Assembly (NCBI GenBank): GCA_012295275.1
Contig: CM022667.1
Span: 8,276,038 to 8,340,037 of the forward strand
DNA: 64,000 bases
Direction: 5' to 3'
DNA from: Chrysomallon squamiferum
Lineage: Eukaryota > Mollusca > Gastropoda > Neomphalida > Peltospiridae
The translations under genes and the position numbers were made by a program. Numbering within the stretch: the stretch's first letter is position 1; every line of letters starts with the position of its first letter. The notes beneath the pieces were generated by a model. It saw nothing but the letters and a program-made list of their open reading frames with translations. It was not told the origin of the DNA and did not search any database. Positions 1 to 12,684 of the stretch are shown here, in pieces.

Positions 1-806
1 TGCTACTACTACTACAATAATTCTAATAATAATAATATTGTTGTAGTTGCAGTAATAAGATCGTAATAATAAGTCAATTAAAAGTGTTTGAATAAAAAGT
101 CTAATAAAGTTATTTTTATTTCCTAATTGTTATTTTATTTTGTTTGTTATTTTTTATTTTTTTTTTTATTTGTTATTTTATTTATTTATTTTTATTGTTA
201 TTTTATTTTTTATTTTTAGTATGACATGATAGCAATTACAATAAATCATGACAATAAAACATGATTGTTAAAACCCTTTATAGACGCTATTTCGTCTCTT
301 CATGGTGGAGTTGTGACGTCAGCAAGTTCATAGCTGATTAAAATAAAATAAATTTATGACCACAGTATAGTAATCTTAGGAGCAAATCCATCTGCATGCA
401 ATGACGTCACAACTATCGAAACAAATATCGGCGCCTTGATTATAAATTGTATGAACATGAACATTTTTTTCTTCTTTTTTTTCATACACAACGATTTAAT
501 AGTCAGTTTAACAAAGCAACAATATCTTGAAGGTGTGAACAACAGATTCAGTCTACTAGTTCATAAAAGAACATTCACGTTTACTAGAACTCATTACTTA
601 CGTATATGAAATGTACCAATATCTAGACTTACCAGAAATTATTTGAAATACATTTAAAATGTATTTAAACTAATGTTGTTCAAATCAGTAAATATATATA
701 TAAAATAACCCTATCAATCAAAAGGTTTAAAAGAAATTTCGGGGGGCGTTACATTTACAGGTATAGATTAACAGTATATTATCTTACCTGTATAAAAGAA
801 AAATAA

Positions 807-840
<34 letters not shown>

Positions 841-1868
841 TGGGTCTACGTGTTAATCAGTCAGCGTACTTTTACTTGTGGGTCGTTTTAACTTTTCAGA
901 TTACTGCGTGGATGACTCATACTGGTGCACTCTGGGTAAAAATATTTTAATAACGAAGGCAAGAAATTTTAGATCCTCACATGCAATAAATATGTTAATT
1001 TAATTTAGAAAATTTAAACAGTTAATGAGAAAAACACGAGTTTGATATATAAATCTACCCCTCGATGTTAAAATACACGTAACAGGCAGATCGAGGTGAT
1101 AAAACTTTATTTATATAGAAAATTAATTTATTAACTGATTTACTCTTTGCGCGTGCAAAAATAAGTATTAAACTAAAGATTTAAAAACAGAAAAATTATA
1201 TAAGCGAAATAAAATTATATAAACAAACAAACAAATAAATAAATAAATAAATAAGAGTAATAATAAAAAGAATCATATTAAGACAGATATATATTTTTTT
1301 ATTTTAGAAAAAAAATGAAAAAAAAAAAAAGGAAGAGAAATGTTTTGAAAAGTCTGTCCGATATTTCGCAATTTTAATCCCCTACGTCAGCAACTCTTTT
1401 ATTTTTGCCTTTTCATTTCAACCGGACTTTTGAAAAATTGACATTCTAAGCAGACAGAAGTAACAACTTTGAAATCTGACAAAGATATTTTATTAAAATG
1501 CAGCATTATGATCACTCTTTGAGATATAAATTTGGTAAAAAGCTCGTGTTCATTATAATAAGAAATAATTTTAACCCAATGATCACTGTCCACGAATAAT
1601 ACCGTTAAGACATAGTGACAGAAATTGCGACATCAAATGTCCATCTCGGCGGATATCCTTGATTTTGTTACATTGAGTATTTGTAGAAAAAGCACGATTT
1701 TGTTTTTGATACGAGGGGGTAAGTTTGGTTACATTAACTGACAAATTCGTCTCAGAAACCAGTGTGTGTGTAAGATTTTAATTCTAATACATTTTATAAT
1801 TTAACTTTTGTTTTATATCATTTTTAATAATTATTATTATTATAATTTTTATTACCATTATCATCATC

Positions 1869-1904
<36 letters not shown>

Positions 1905-3300
1905 TATTATTATTATTATTATAATTATTATTATTATTATTTTATTAATTATGTTATATAATATTATATCACATAATTATATGTTATGTTATGTTATGTT
2001 AAGTTGACTTTGAGTCACTGTGGTGTTATTTATTAATTGACTAACATAGATTTTAAACGCTGTTACTCATAAATACAAATTTAAAAATAATGACTTTCGG
2101 TAATGGAGTATTGAAATTATTCGTGGATTACAGAATTTCTATTAAACAAGGATATACCTAAAATTCAAATTAAGTAAGTTCTTTTTTTTTTTTTCAAATC
2201 CTATTTTCCCACAATCTTTATTCTTATTTATTTATTTTTCTTTCTATCCTTTTCCCTTTATTCAATGTTGTTATTTTCTTTTTTTTTTCCTTATTTTTCT
2301 TCATTATTATTTTGTTTATACTGAAATTAATTATATGTTATATACCATTTGTGTCTTTCTTTCTTTCTTTTTTCTTACATGAACGTTTTTCATTTTTGTT
2401 TTTCTTTATTCAATTTTTTTTTTTTTTTTCTTTCGTTCAGTTAGAAATATTAATTATTTTAGATAAAAATTCGTTCCTTTATTTTTATTTTTATTATCTT
2501 TATCCCTCGTCTCTTTATCAATTTCCCCCATTATTTCGTTTCTTTTATTTGTTTCTTATATCTATGAAAATTAATTGTACAAATTAATTATTTTTCTGTT
2601 TCAAATTAACCCAAATAAAGACTAATCAAATTATACATTTCTGCTTCATCTTCCTTAGAATACCTCTTTGAATTTAAATTATTATAAAGTATCTTTAAAA
2701 CTGAGTTTTGAGTAACATTATTATTTATAGACATTTCAAAAAAATGTGCAGTGGTACTATGTAAAATATATTAATGTAGATAATAGATAAACAAACAAAC
2801 AAACAAACAATTATACAGTCTAAAAATAAAAAATGGCCAAAAAATAAATAGATAGACAGACAGAGAGATAGATACACAGGTACATAGATAAGTAAATAAT
2901 TGAAAAAAAATAATAATGGTGGTAGTAGTAGCAGCAGCAGAAGTAGTAGTTGCTGTGGTAATAATAATATAAAAAAATTAAATTATTATTTTAAAGTTTT
3001 TTCATATATATGTGCTTGAAATCAAATAAGATTTTCACAAATTAGATTGGTTAAATAATTTATACAGTTTTTTTTTATTCCTTAAAATCAGATAACGTAA
3101 TGTGTAATAATTAATATGAGTGCATTAAGATCAGTTTATTTATTTATTTTTCTTAGAATTGAACAACAGATTGGATGTCATACTCAACTAACCCGGATGT
3201 ATAACAAGGATGTATGTAAAAGTACATTCTAAGAATATTTAGCTCGAAGTGGAAGAATCAAGGTACTTTTCAAAGCGGATGCAGCCGCACCTATTGTATT
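1..3300. other. Gene-free AT-rich intergenic sequence
   Basis: No credible coding exon is visible. The stretch holds poly(A) near 811-837, an (AAAT)n run near 1230-1250, an (ATT)n microsatellite at about 1868-1952, T-rich low-complexity sequence at 2180-2560 and (CAAA)n near 2790-2810. Short open frames here arise from homopolymer and microsatellite sequence. Confidence 0.6.
310..413. promoter_or_regulatory. Paired full CRE palindromes in inverted orientation
   Basis: TGACGTCA occurs at 314-321 and again at 402-409. The flanks extend the match to a 12-bp inverted repeat, GTTGTGACGTCA at 310-321 and its reverse complement at 402-413. TGACGTCA is the consensus CREB/ATF site. No recognisable gene lies beside the pair, so a regulatory role is inference only. 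Confidence 0.35.
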
Positions 3301-3777
3301 GCAAATCTAAAAAAAAAAGATTAAAAAAAAAATAATAATAATAAAAATAAAATAATAATTACCGTGACTCAAAAATTGCCGATTGATCATTAGTATAAAC
3401 AAAATGTTAACAATGTTCATTTGTGCCTATTGTGGATAAAACAGGGGAAATTTGTACAAAGCAAGAAGAATTTAATATCTTATTCACTGCGTCACCCGGG
3501 AATTTGAACAATTTCACTTTTCGAGCTTTCGGACAAAACTTTGACAGAAAACTGTGGACGTTGTTATTAAAGTTAGAACATCTTGAGATCAAATGAGAGA
3601 AATAACTAAAACTGAATTTATAAGTTAAATTAAATCATTTCACCTAGAGAACATTATAATAATGATGTTAATAATAATAATAATAATAATAATAAATTAA
3701 AAAAAACGAAATTAAGATAAAATAAACTAAAACAATATATATATATATATTATTTTTTTTTCCCCGTCAAGTTTTGT

Positions 3778-3803
3778 GTTCGATATATATATATATATCG
3801 AAC
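3778..3803. repeat. 26-bp perfect palindrome with AT core
   Basis: GTTCGA followed by alternating AT and ending in TCGAAC forms a perfect self-complementary 26-mer able to extrude as a hairpin. It sits in gene-free DNA next to other AT repeats. Confidence 0.6.
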
Positions 3804-3897
3804 AGAAAAGAAGATGAAAAAATACTACTAATAAAATAAAATGAAATGAAATGAAATAAAATAATTAATTAATAAATTAAAAAAGTAATATAGCAAT

Positions 3898-3898
3898 C

Positions 3899-3951
<53 letters not shown>

Positions 3952-4018
3952 TGTAATAATTGTAATAATTATAATAATAATAATTGTAATAATTGTAATA
4001 ATTATAATAGTAATAATA
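3898..4018. repeat. (AAT)n microsatellite with interruptions
   Basis: A long run of AAT units, followed by TTGTAATAA variants. A similar tract lies at about 4636-4734, separated by A-rich non-coding sequence. No gene is seen between them. Confidence 0.85.
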
Positions 4019-4699
4019 AATAAAACACAATAAATATAATTAATTATATTTTAAATAGAAAATAATTTATATGAATAATTTTAAAGTTAAAAATAATTAT
4101 GAAAAAAAAAAAAACCTAAAAAAAAACCCAACTAAATAAATTAAAATAATTGATTATCTATATATCTGTCTGTCTATCTAAGGAAAACAAAAATGAAAAA
4201 TAAATAAATAATAATATAATTAGCCATATTTTATAAGATATTTTATTATATATATATTTCGATATTTGTTTAGTTTAAAAATATTATAATGTATTTTCAT
4301 ACTAAAAATAATTATACACATCCGTATACTGGGAAAAAAATATTTCGCAATAAGATCGGACAACTAAGTACCCACCCGTTTACTGAAAAAAAAAGAAAAG
4401 AAAAAAGATAATGTTGCTTACAGGTACATTTCGCAATCTGTACCATGTGAACATTAGTCATTTTAAATGTATTTAAAAGTTTAGTACAAACTAATCCATC
4501 AGTCATTCCATTATAATTCACCTGCAATCAGATGTTGAAAATGTTGTGTAAATATTTGAAGTTCCGAAAATTATGATGAAATGGCTTTAAACTAAAAAGT
4601 TGGAAAAGACAAGTAATAATTATATTAATATAAAGTAATAATAATAATAATAATAATAAATAATAATATTAATAATTATATTAATATATAATAATAATC

Positions 4700-4736
<37 letters not shown>

Positions 4737-5258
4737 AGATCATGATTTTTTTTTTTTAATCCGTTTATTTAATTTTCTTTCGGTCGTTCAGTTAGAATTA
4801 TTAAATATTTTAAATCAAACTTCATTACTGTGTTTTTATTAGTATTGTAATTTTTCAATATTTATGAAAATAAATAAAAAATAAATAAATAAATAAATAA
4901 ATAAATAGTATAAATAAATTATCTTTCAAACAGAAAATAATTTACTTGAAAAGTAATGGAGTCTGAAAATAAAACTTTTTAAACTTTAAAAGAGTTCGAA
5001 GCTCGGCGCACACATTTCGCAATAATGGCGACTACACGTCCATTTCGCAATTTTGATGAGTAGTTTATTAGTCATAGCATGTTCATATAAACTGATAACA
5101 ATAACTCTGAATCATCCCTGACAGTTTAGAATAGACTGAAATCAAATTAACAGGACAATAAATACATGAAACTACAAATAAAGTAAGAAAGACATCAGAA
5201 AAATTCTGACCCAAACGAAATGACAATAAATATATGAAAATAAAAACTGAATTCGCCG

Positions 5259-5357
5259 CAAGAATGAAAATCTAATGGTAATAATATTAACTTAATATAT
5301 ATTAAGTTACTATTATTATCTTTAGATTTTCATTCTTGTAACAAATTAAATTTTTAT

Positions 5358-5389
<32 letters not shown>

Positions 5390-5479
5390 TACTATATTAT
5401 ACTAGATATAAATGTATGAAATATTAGATATAAATGAGCATGAATATATATATATATTTCCGCCCTCATTTATATCTAG

Positions 5480-5526
<47 letters not shown>

Positions 5527-5553
5527 AAATTTAATTTGTTACAAGAATGAAAA
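5259..5553. repeat. Nested inverted-repeat (hairpin) cluster
   Basis: Three palindromic pairings share one region. (1) 5259-5298 pairs with 5299-5338, 40 bp per arm with three mismatches and almost no loop. (2) 5327-5354 pairs perfectly with 5526-5553 (28 bp), reusing the CATTCTTG end of the first palindrome. (3) 5415-5438 pairs with 5465-5488 (24 bp, one mismatch) inside the second loop. Alternating AT fills the spacers. No coding capacity or target-site duplication is evident. It could be a foldback or MITE-like relic, or a product of palindrome expansion. Confidence 0.75.
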
Positions 5554-6185
5554 TATATATATATATTTCATACGTGAGGCTTTAAATTCAGTTTAAAAAG
5601 TATTTTTTCATTATTTAACACATATTTGATAAATACTGAATAAAGAATATAATTATATGTCTATTTATATTTATAGCAAATAATTAATTGAGACATTATT
5701 AGACATTAAATATATTTTGTTTAAGACTAAAAAAAAAAAAAAAAATAAAAAACATAAATCAATGAACAAATGAAAATAACCAAAACTGAAATTTAAACTG
5801 TACTTGATTTAAATTTCTATTTAAAAACACAAACCATTCTTAAAAGATAGATAAAACATGCTATCATAACAAGTTCTTTTCGACTCATAAAAAAATAACA
5901 AAATTAAAATTAAAAATAAATACTTTTATAAATTCGCTTAAACAGTTAACAACATTAAGATTATTTTTTATTTTCTTCGTATTTTTCACCAAAAAAAAAA
6001 AAAAAAATCGTCATCGAAAGGAAAAGGACATTTAAGCAATCCTCTATAATAATAACAAAAATAAAATTAATAAATAATTAAATAATCAAAATATAATAAA
6101 TTAATAAATAAATTAATTAATAACAACCGAGAATTACTGCAGCAGCAACAACACAAACAACAACATCAACAACAATAATAACAAC

Positions 6186-6225
<40 letters not shown>

Positions 6226-6539
6226 GTAATTTTAAAGGAAAACTGTTATTCGAAAACTGAGAAAATCTGTAAAAAAAAGCGTCAAACTGAAATGTCAGAA
6301 CATCTGACAGTCATCATACAGTGATGAGCAAATCTGAGCTTTGAATGAAAATCTATTACAAATCATATCCCGTGTATCTGAGTTTGGAGAATTAACTAGT
6401 TTGACTAAAATTTAACAATTCAAATAAAATAGGATTATTTCTTATTGTTTTTATTTATTATTTATTTATTCTCTCTTTCTCTCTCTCTGAATATGAATAT
6501 ATATTATCAATTACTTCTGCTACTATTATTACTAAAACC

Positions 6540-6729
6540 ACTACTACTACTGTTGCTATTACTACTACTACTACTACTACTATTAATAATAATAATAGTG
6601 GTTGCATAGTAATAGTAGTAATAGTAACAGTAATAGTAGTAGTAGCAGTAGCAATACTAATAGTAATATTAGAAATAGTAGCAGTAATAAGAAAATAAGA
6701 AATAAACATAAAAATTGTTATTTAAAGTA

Positions 6730-6793
<64 letters not shown>

Positions 6794-6800
6794 TTTATTA

Positions 6801-6890
<90 letters not shown>

Positions 6891-6912
6891 TTTATTATTA
6901 TTATTATTATTT
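6540..6912. repeat. Compound tri/tetranucleotide microsatellite block
   Basis: ACT/AGT units (6540-6710) pass into alternating (TTA)n and (TTTA)n blocks (6729-6912). The open frames here encode only poly-Tyr, poly-Leu or poly-Ile runs and are not genes. Confidence 0.85.
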
Positions 6913-7189
6913 TGTTTTTTGTTAAACAAATCTGTTTTAACATGTTCTTGAAATCAAATAAGAGTTTTGCAATTTAGATCGACCATGATTCAAAAACAAA
7001 TTTGTGTAATAACTGGCCACAGTAATTTATAAAATGAATATGTAATATATAATATGATAAATTACCATCACTACCATCACTGTTATCATCCTAACAATCA
7101 AAGCAGATGGTATAATAATTGGCAACAGGAAATATAAAATTAATATATGATGCATAATAATATAGTAATATAGTACTATCACTACCACG

Positions 7190-7410
7190 ATTATTACTAC
7201 TACTACCATCATCACAACCACTTCTACTACCACCACCACCACTACTACTGCTATTACTTCTACTGCATAATAATAATAATAATAAAAAATAATAATAATA
7301 ATAATAATAATAATTAGAAATAGAAACAGTAGTAATAGTAATAATAGTAGTAGCAGTAGCAGTAGTAGTAATGGTAGGAGTTTAGTTATTGTATTAGTAG
7401 TAATAATAAT
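7190..7410. repeat. Imperfect trinucleotide repeats
   Basis: ACT, CAC, AAT and AGT units in blocks with no coding potential beyond homopolymeric residues. Confidence 0.7.
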
Positions 7411-7642
7411 AAATTAATAATAAAAGTGACGTTACCTGTCTGTTAATGTTAGTTCTTTGTGATTTGATTGTCATGACGTCATTGTATTATTGAATAGAGA
7501 CACCTAATTTGTAACTAGGAATGAAGAATAATTCTTGGCGACATTTCAGTTTTCCTTTAAATGAATTATTTTTGGTAGATACGGATATATAAGCATACAT
7601 TATCTGTTGAAATAAATATACGAATAAATAAATTACGCTTTT

Positions 7643-7684
7643 GTAAAGATAATACAGTGACGTAAAGATAATACAGTGACGTCA
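7643..7684. repeat. 19-bp tandem duplication ending in a CRE
   Basis: GTAAAGATAATACAGTGAC is present twice in tandem (7643-7661 and 7662-7680). The second copy runs into GTCA, creating TGACGTCA at 7677-7684. Another full TGACGTCA lies at 7474-7481. Regulatory meaning is unproven. Confidence 0.6.
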
Positions 7685-8252
7685 TAACAAACAGATAAAC
7701 CGTTTTTAATGTGACTTGTTTACGTCAAGCTAAAAGAGGTAAGATTGTTTTTCATTAATTTATTTTTCTATTACAAATTACTAAAACATTTTTCTTCTTA
7801 ATTCTTTTCCATGTTTACTAATTTCTAATTTCTAAACTTTTATTATTTTATTCTATGTTATTTTTTATTTTTTTTTTATACACGTGTGCATGTATATTAT
7901 TATTTCAGTAAATAGTCCATCTTGATATAGTTTGTTCCATAACCTTCAGTTTTCTTTTCTTTCTTTCTTTATCAATATTATTAATTATTATTTGCCAAAT
8001 TTTTTAGAGTATATTTTAATTTTTTAAACTATTTTGGCTTTTTTCTTAATTTTGTTTATTTATTTTTGCTTATATAATAATTTATTATATATTTCTTTAA
8101 ATTCCATTTAACTTTAGTTAATTTAATTTAATTTCATTCAGTGACACCATTTTAATAAAATTTAGCTTAAACGAATAATTTAGTTTTTATTTACTTTGTT
8201 ATCAAGTCATCATCATCATTGTTGTTGTTGTTGTTGTTTTTAGTGTTACTGT

Positions 8253-8255
8253 TGC

Positions 8256-8286
<31 letters not shown>

Positions 8287-8460
8287 GTTATTATTATTAT
8301 TATTATTATTGTCATTATTATTATTATTATTATTATTGTTATTACTGTTGTATTATTGCTGCCGTTGTTATCCATTATTATTGCTGTTGTTGGCGTTGTT
8401 TTGTTGTTGTTACTGTTGCAGTACCATCATCATCATCATCAATATTATTATCAACATCGT
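8253..8460. repeat. (TTA/TTG/ATC) microsatellite block
   Basis: Long ATT runs with GTT and GTC interruptions, then CATCAT units near 8424-8440. The overlapping ORF codes for poly-Leu and is rejected as a gene. Confidence 0.8.
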
Positions 8461-8742
8461 CGTAAATGTCATCACTTGCCACACTGGACGAGTTAGCATT
8501 AAGATTATAACTCTTAATCAGCAACGTTTTTAATATATCATGATGTTAGTCATATTGTTAGAAAGCAGATTTTAGTCTTTCATTAACAGTTAATCAGTCT
8601 ATCACACAGCTGTCTCTGAATACAACAATAGTGTTAGTTAAACAATACACTATATTCATTAATACTATATAATAATAACTATTATTTATTTCAAACTTTC
8701 GTTCCACAAAGGCAGATAACAGAGATATGTTCTAAACGTCAA

Positions 8743-8806
8743 AATGAATGAATGAATGAGTGAGTGAGTGAGTGAATGAATGAATGAATGAATGAATGAA
8801 TGAATA
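8743..8806. repeat. (TGAA)n/(TGAG)n tetranucleotide repeat
   Basis: About 15 tetranucleotide units in which a TGAG block is embedded within TGAA units. Confidence 0.8.
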
Positions 8807-8965
8807 ATTAAACAAACAAACAAGAAAATTTAACAGACTGATTTAGGATTCTTAATTACGCTGTGGCGGGAATAAATTTAAAAATTCGGTTTCGAATCTG
8901 TATAAAAAAAACTTTATCAACAAAACTGTCTCAAGTACGATAATAATTAAAAAAATAATGGACCA

Positions 8966-9253
8966 TTACAAACAGTCTCCAACCAGCCCCTTTATTATCA
9001 CTAATTCCTCAGTCTCATCTGTAAGTGGACTATCAGATTTATCTGTCATGCTGTTTTCTGGAGCAAAAGCTCGCTGTATCAAAGTGTAAAATCTCGGCGT
9101 GACCCAGTTACCTGCGCGGTATCCACGGTGACCTGGATATCGCATGTAGACTGATGTTTTATCGCTGTTACGCGATACGTCTGATACACCTCGCATTACA
9201 CGCTGAAATCCATAGCGTGACAGGCACACAAAATAAAATACAACACGAGCCAA
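8966..9253 (-). CDS. Unassigned high-complexity ORF, possible terminal exon
   Basis: This 95-residue open frame is the only stretch in the first 20 kb whose predicted protein has ordinary amino-acid composition. It has a basic first half rich in Arg, Tyr and Gly, and an acidic Ser/Asp/Thr/Glu-rich C-terminus ending GLVGDCL then TAA. The DNA carries many CG dinucleotides, unlike the AT repeats on both sides. A TTTCAG acceptor-like site lies inside the frame at about 9203-9208 on the minus strand, so the real exon may start there and the annotated Met may not be used. I do not recognise a family, and no partner exon was found nearby. It could be the last exon of a gene spanning the repeat-rich DNA, a fragment of a mobile element, or chance. 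Confidence 0.25.
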   Translation of the reverse strand: MARVVFYFVCLSRYGFQRVMRGVSDVSRNSDKTSVYMRYPGHRGYRAGNWVTPRFYTLIQRAFAPENSMTDKSDSPLTDETEELVIIKGLVGDCL

Positions 9254-9296
9254 TTTAAACCGGGTTTTTGATTTTTTCTTGTTGTGGCTGTTGTTG

Positions 9297-9298
9297 AT

Positions 9299-9329
<31 letters not shown>

Positions 9330-9367
9330 TTATTATTATTATTATTTTATTATTTTTATTGTTGTTG

Positions 9368-9435
<68 letters not shown>

Positions 9436-9600
9436 GTCATTATTATTGTTCTTGGTATTATTATTATTGTTGTAGTTGTTACTGATGTTATTATTATTAT
9501 TGTTGATGTTATTATTATGTTGTTGTTGTTATGATTATTATTGTTGTTGCTGCTGTTGCTGTTATGTTTTTGTTGTTGTTGGTGGTGTTGTTATTTATTT
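9297..9600. repeat. (TTC)n, (ATT)n and (TTG)n microsatellites
   Basis: A TTC run, then a long ATT run (about 9370-9434), then GTT-rich sequence. Predicted proteins are poly-Leu or poly-Tyr artefacts. Confidence 0.85.
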
Positions 9601-9884
9601 ATTCTGTTACATGTAAAATAAGTATCAGTGTACAAAAACAGGGCAGAGACAGATATGATAAATGTTTAGAAGAATCTTTTCTAGAACACAAGTACAACAA
9701 GAGGTTGCGATTACATTTACTAAGAACACGAAAATAATTACAATTAATTAGTTGTTTTTATTTTTTGAAACAATAGAACAAAGACGTTACTTCAAGTATT
9801 TCATATTTTTATTGAATTTATTTAGAATAAAAATAACAAGATATTAATTTTATCTATTAAATTTTCTATATGTACTGTTATATG

Positions 9885-9886
9885 TG

Positions 9887-9922
<36 letters not shown>

Positions 9923-10085
9923 AAGTATATATGCGTGTATATATATGTGTATGTGCATATACAGTTATGTGCGGATGTATTTATGTACTGTGTTGCATGT
10001 ATGAATGTATTGTATGAATATGTTTTATTATGTATGAATTTACGTAAGTATTTATGTCTGTATGCATGTATGTATGTATGTATGT
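9885..10085. repeat. (GT)n and (TATG)n microsatellites
   Basis: A GT run at about 9888-9920 is followed by TATG/TGTA units up to about 10085. No gene is seen. Confidence 0.8.
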
Positions 10086-10604
10086 GTGTATCATTCTAAT
10101 TCTGAGACACACCTATAAATACATACACATTCCAAATCTCACAGAGAAAAAAGTATTTCTTAGTTTCAAATACAGCGTTTATAAAGTACTGAATCTAAAA
10201 CTGTGCTCAATATCTATAAATAAGCCGACTCAAGTATTCAGTAAATCACTGAAAGATTTATAATCTTATTATTTTTATTATTTTCGATTTGATAATAAGT
10301 CAAAAAGAAACGCATTAATGGTTTTATAAACATATTGACCTACTTTCATGCCTTGTAGAGAGGCTAGCAATAATCAGGCCGATGTCAGGCCTACTTTTTT
10401 TCTTTCTTTTTTATCTACGCCTCTTTCACGTTAATAATAATAATAGAGAGAGAAGGATTTATATATTTCTTTACTTCTCAGTATTCCTTTTAGAGCCTTT
10501 GTGAGAAAGAATATAATACGTCTTCTATCTCTAATTAAAAAAGGATTTTTTTTTTTTTTTTTTTTAAATATTCCTAAAAATAAAGATATTTTTTCACACA
10601 TATG

Positions 10605-10827
10605 TGCATGCATACACACATCCACACACACACATACATACACACACACATATATACATACATACATTCAAACATTCATAATCTACTCAAATACACACAC
10701 ATACACATGCATCCACACACACACACATACACATGCATCCACACACACATACATTCATACATGCATTGACACCTGTATGCATGTTGATATACATTCGTAC
10801 TCACATAAATACATATCTATAAAGGCA

Positions 10828-10879
<52 letters not shown>

Positions 10880-10900
10880 CGATCACACACACACACACAA
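10605..10900. repeat. (CA)n/(CATA)n then (TC)n tract
   Basis: CA- and CATA-rich sequence leads to a perfect TC tract at 10831-10876 and a short CA tract. The overlapping 142-aa open frame consists of His/Thr and Ser/Leu repeats and is rejected. Confidence 0.85.
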
Positions 10901-11168
10901 ACCAATCAACACGAACAACACGAAGATAAATTACATTTAATAAGAAAACAACAACAACCGATTAAGCCTATTCACATCTATTTAGAAGTCCACGTACAGA
11001 ATCACCAGGCAATTAGCTAATCTTCTTGTGCATATCTTGACATCTTTTCAAACGTAATTTTAAACAAGAATTGACAATTAATATTTAGCAGCAGACGTGT
11101 TCTTGCTGACCTTCGGCATGGAAGTAATTAATCTTGTTTTTACATTCCGTCTTTGTGTGTGGCGCACC

Positions 11169-11210
11169 TATATAAACTTTGAACCCTTCGAGTTGATTTG
11201 CCTATCAGTC
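11169..11210 (+). promoter_or_regulatory. Candidate TATA core promoter, gene unknown
   Basis: TATATAAA at 11169-11176 follows a relatively GC-rich GGCGCACC. An initiator-like TCAGTC lies at 11205-11210, about 38 bp downstream, slightly long for a TATA-to-start distance. No coding exon is recognised downstream, so this may be a chance TATA in AT-rich DNA or the promoter of a noncoding or distant transcript. Confidence 0.25.
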
Positions 11211-11529
11211 TGCTCAAGAACAAAATCACAGATACGGAAAAGATAGAAAGAAAATAGAGATAGAAATAGAAATATAAAGCGCTCCCTAGCACGATAAGAT
11301 AAAATTAGGAAAAGAAAATGTGTTTGAATTTTAAACTGTTCACGCTAAAAGTTTACATATGCAACTGTTAAAATAAAGCTACTGTGACTGTACAGAAACA
11401 GACGAACACTGATTATATAAGTAAAAAATACAGTTAGAACAATACATCAAAATGAACTTAAAATTAAACTCCGTTTAGCATCTTCTGTCATTTATCAAAT
11501 ATTCCCTAAAACTGTCGTTAATATTACAA

Positions 11530-11840
11530 TGTTATAATCATCGTCGTCGTCGTTGTTGCCGTTATTGCTACCATCATCATCATCTTCATTATTACTAATA
11601 TATATTACTGTTATTGTTTTGTTGTTGTTGTTTTTGTTTGTTGTTATTATTGTTCTTGTTACTATTATTTTTGTTCTTACTGTTGTTATTATTATTGCTG
11701 TTGTTGTTACTACAACTATTACTTCTACTGCTACTACCACTACTACTACTACTACTATAACTACTACTACTACTACTACTATTATTATTATTATATTTAT
11801 ATTTTTATTATTATTATTATTATTATTATTTTCGTTAGTG
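11530..11840. repeat. Imperfect trinucleotide repeat block
   Basis: GTT, ATT, ACT and TAT units in succession. Both strands appear open because the unit length is three. The encoded runs are Val/Ile/Thr/Asn only. Confidence 0.8.
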
Positions 11841-12193
11841 CAAGCAGTCACGTGCAATTCTTCCTGAACGAGAAATAAAGTGAGTAGTACATTCATGGTC
11901 AACCAGTGTTTTTACCTCTTCTTCTTCTTCTGTAAAATAAAATTCATTTCATCTTGAAATTTTTATCCTTCTCAGGAGTGATATTTCCTCTGGTGACATC
12001 TTGGTCCCGCCCCCGCTATCTTGTGATAAATATTGCTGCTATTTGTGGCGCAAGAAAATAATATTTAACATAAAGAGATAATATTAACTTCTCCTCTTTC
12101 TAAAAACAGCTATCATCAACAGCAGTAGTAAACTTATAAATTACACCTCGTATATACTTACCTTTATATAGCACTCGTCTTGATTTGGCATAT

Positions 12194-12319
<126 letters not shown>

Positions 12320-12330
12320 GTATGTTATAT

Positions 12331-12450
12331 GTGTGTGTGACTGTTTTCAGTTCAGTCTTTAATTCACGACTGAAAAACCAGAATCAGTACTACAGTTATT
12401 ATTAAGATTAGAAATAGTATTCTTTTGATTCCCATCGAAGAAGAAGTCCA
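12331..12450 (+). repeat. Dispersed repeat copy A (partner at 20.12-20.25 kb)
   Basis: This segment matches the reverse complement of 20123-20250 closely. Shared blocks include TTCAGTCTTTAATTC and a long block spanning TTATTATTAAGATTAG through GATTCCCATC to GAAGAAG. Both copies carry a TG/CA run at the same end. It is non-coding. A short dispersed element (SINE or MITE type) is the simplest reading, but no termini or target duplications were identified. Confidence 0.6.
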
Positions 12451-12684
12451 TAATCTATTTAATGTAAAATTGTAATGACAACTCGATGAAATTAATATTC
12501 AAAAGAAAAAAGAAAGAAAAAGAAAAGATAGAAAGAATGAAAAGAAAAAAAAAAAATAATATTATAAATCTGTCAACCCACCATTTCCTTTAAGTCATCA
12601 CAACTCTTGTGAAAAGCAACATGGCGATTTAAAAGCTTTTCAAACAATATTAGATTTTTATTATTATTGTTATGACGATAGATC

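Noticed and set aside
6458-6951. Several overlapping ORFs of 78-107 codons on both strands
   Set aside because: They consist of Tyr, Leu, Ile, Ser or Asn runs translated from (TTA)n, (TTTA)n and (AGT)n. No domain or splice support.
10501-10929. 142-codon ORF, among the longest in the window
   Set aside because: Encodes poly-His/Thr and poly-Ser/Leu from (CA)n and (TC)n repeats.
11495-11902. 135- and 104-codon ORFs on opposite strands
   Set aside because: Trinucleotide repeats keep both strands open; composition is Val/Thr/Asn/Ile only.
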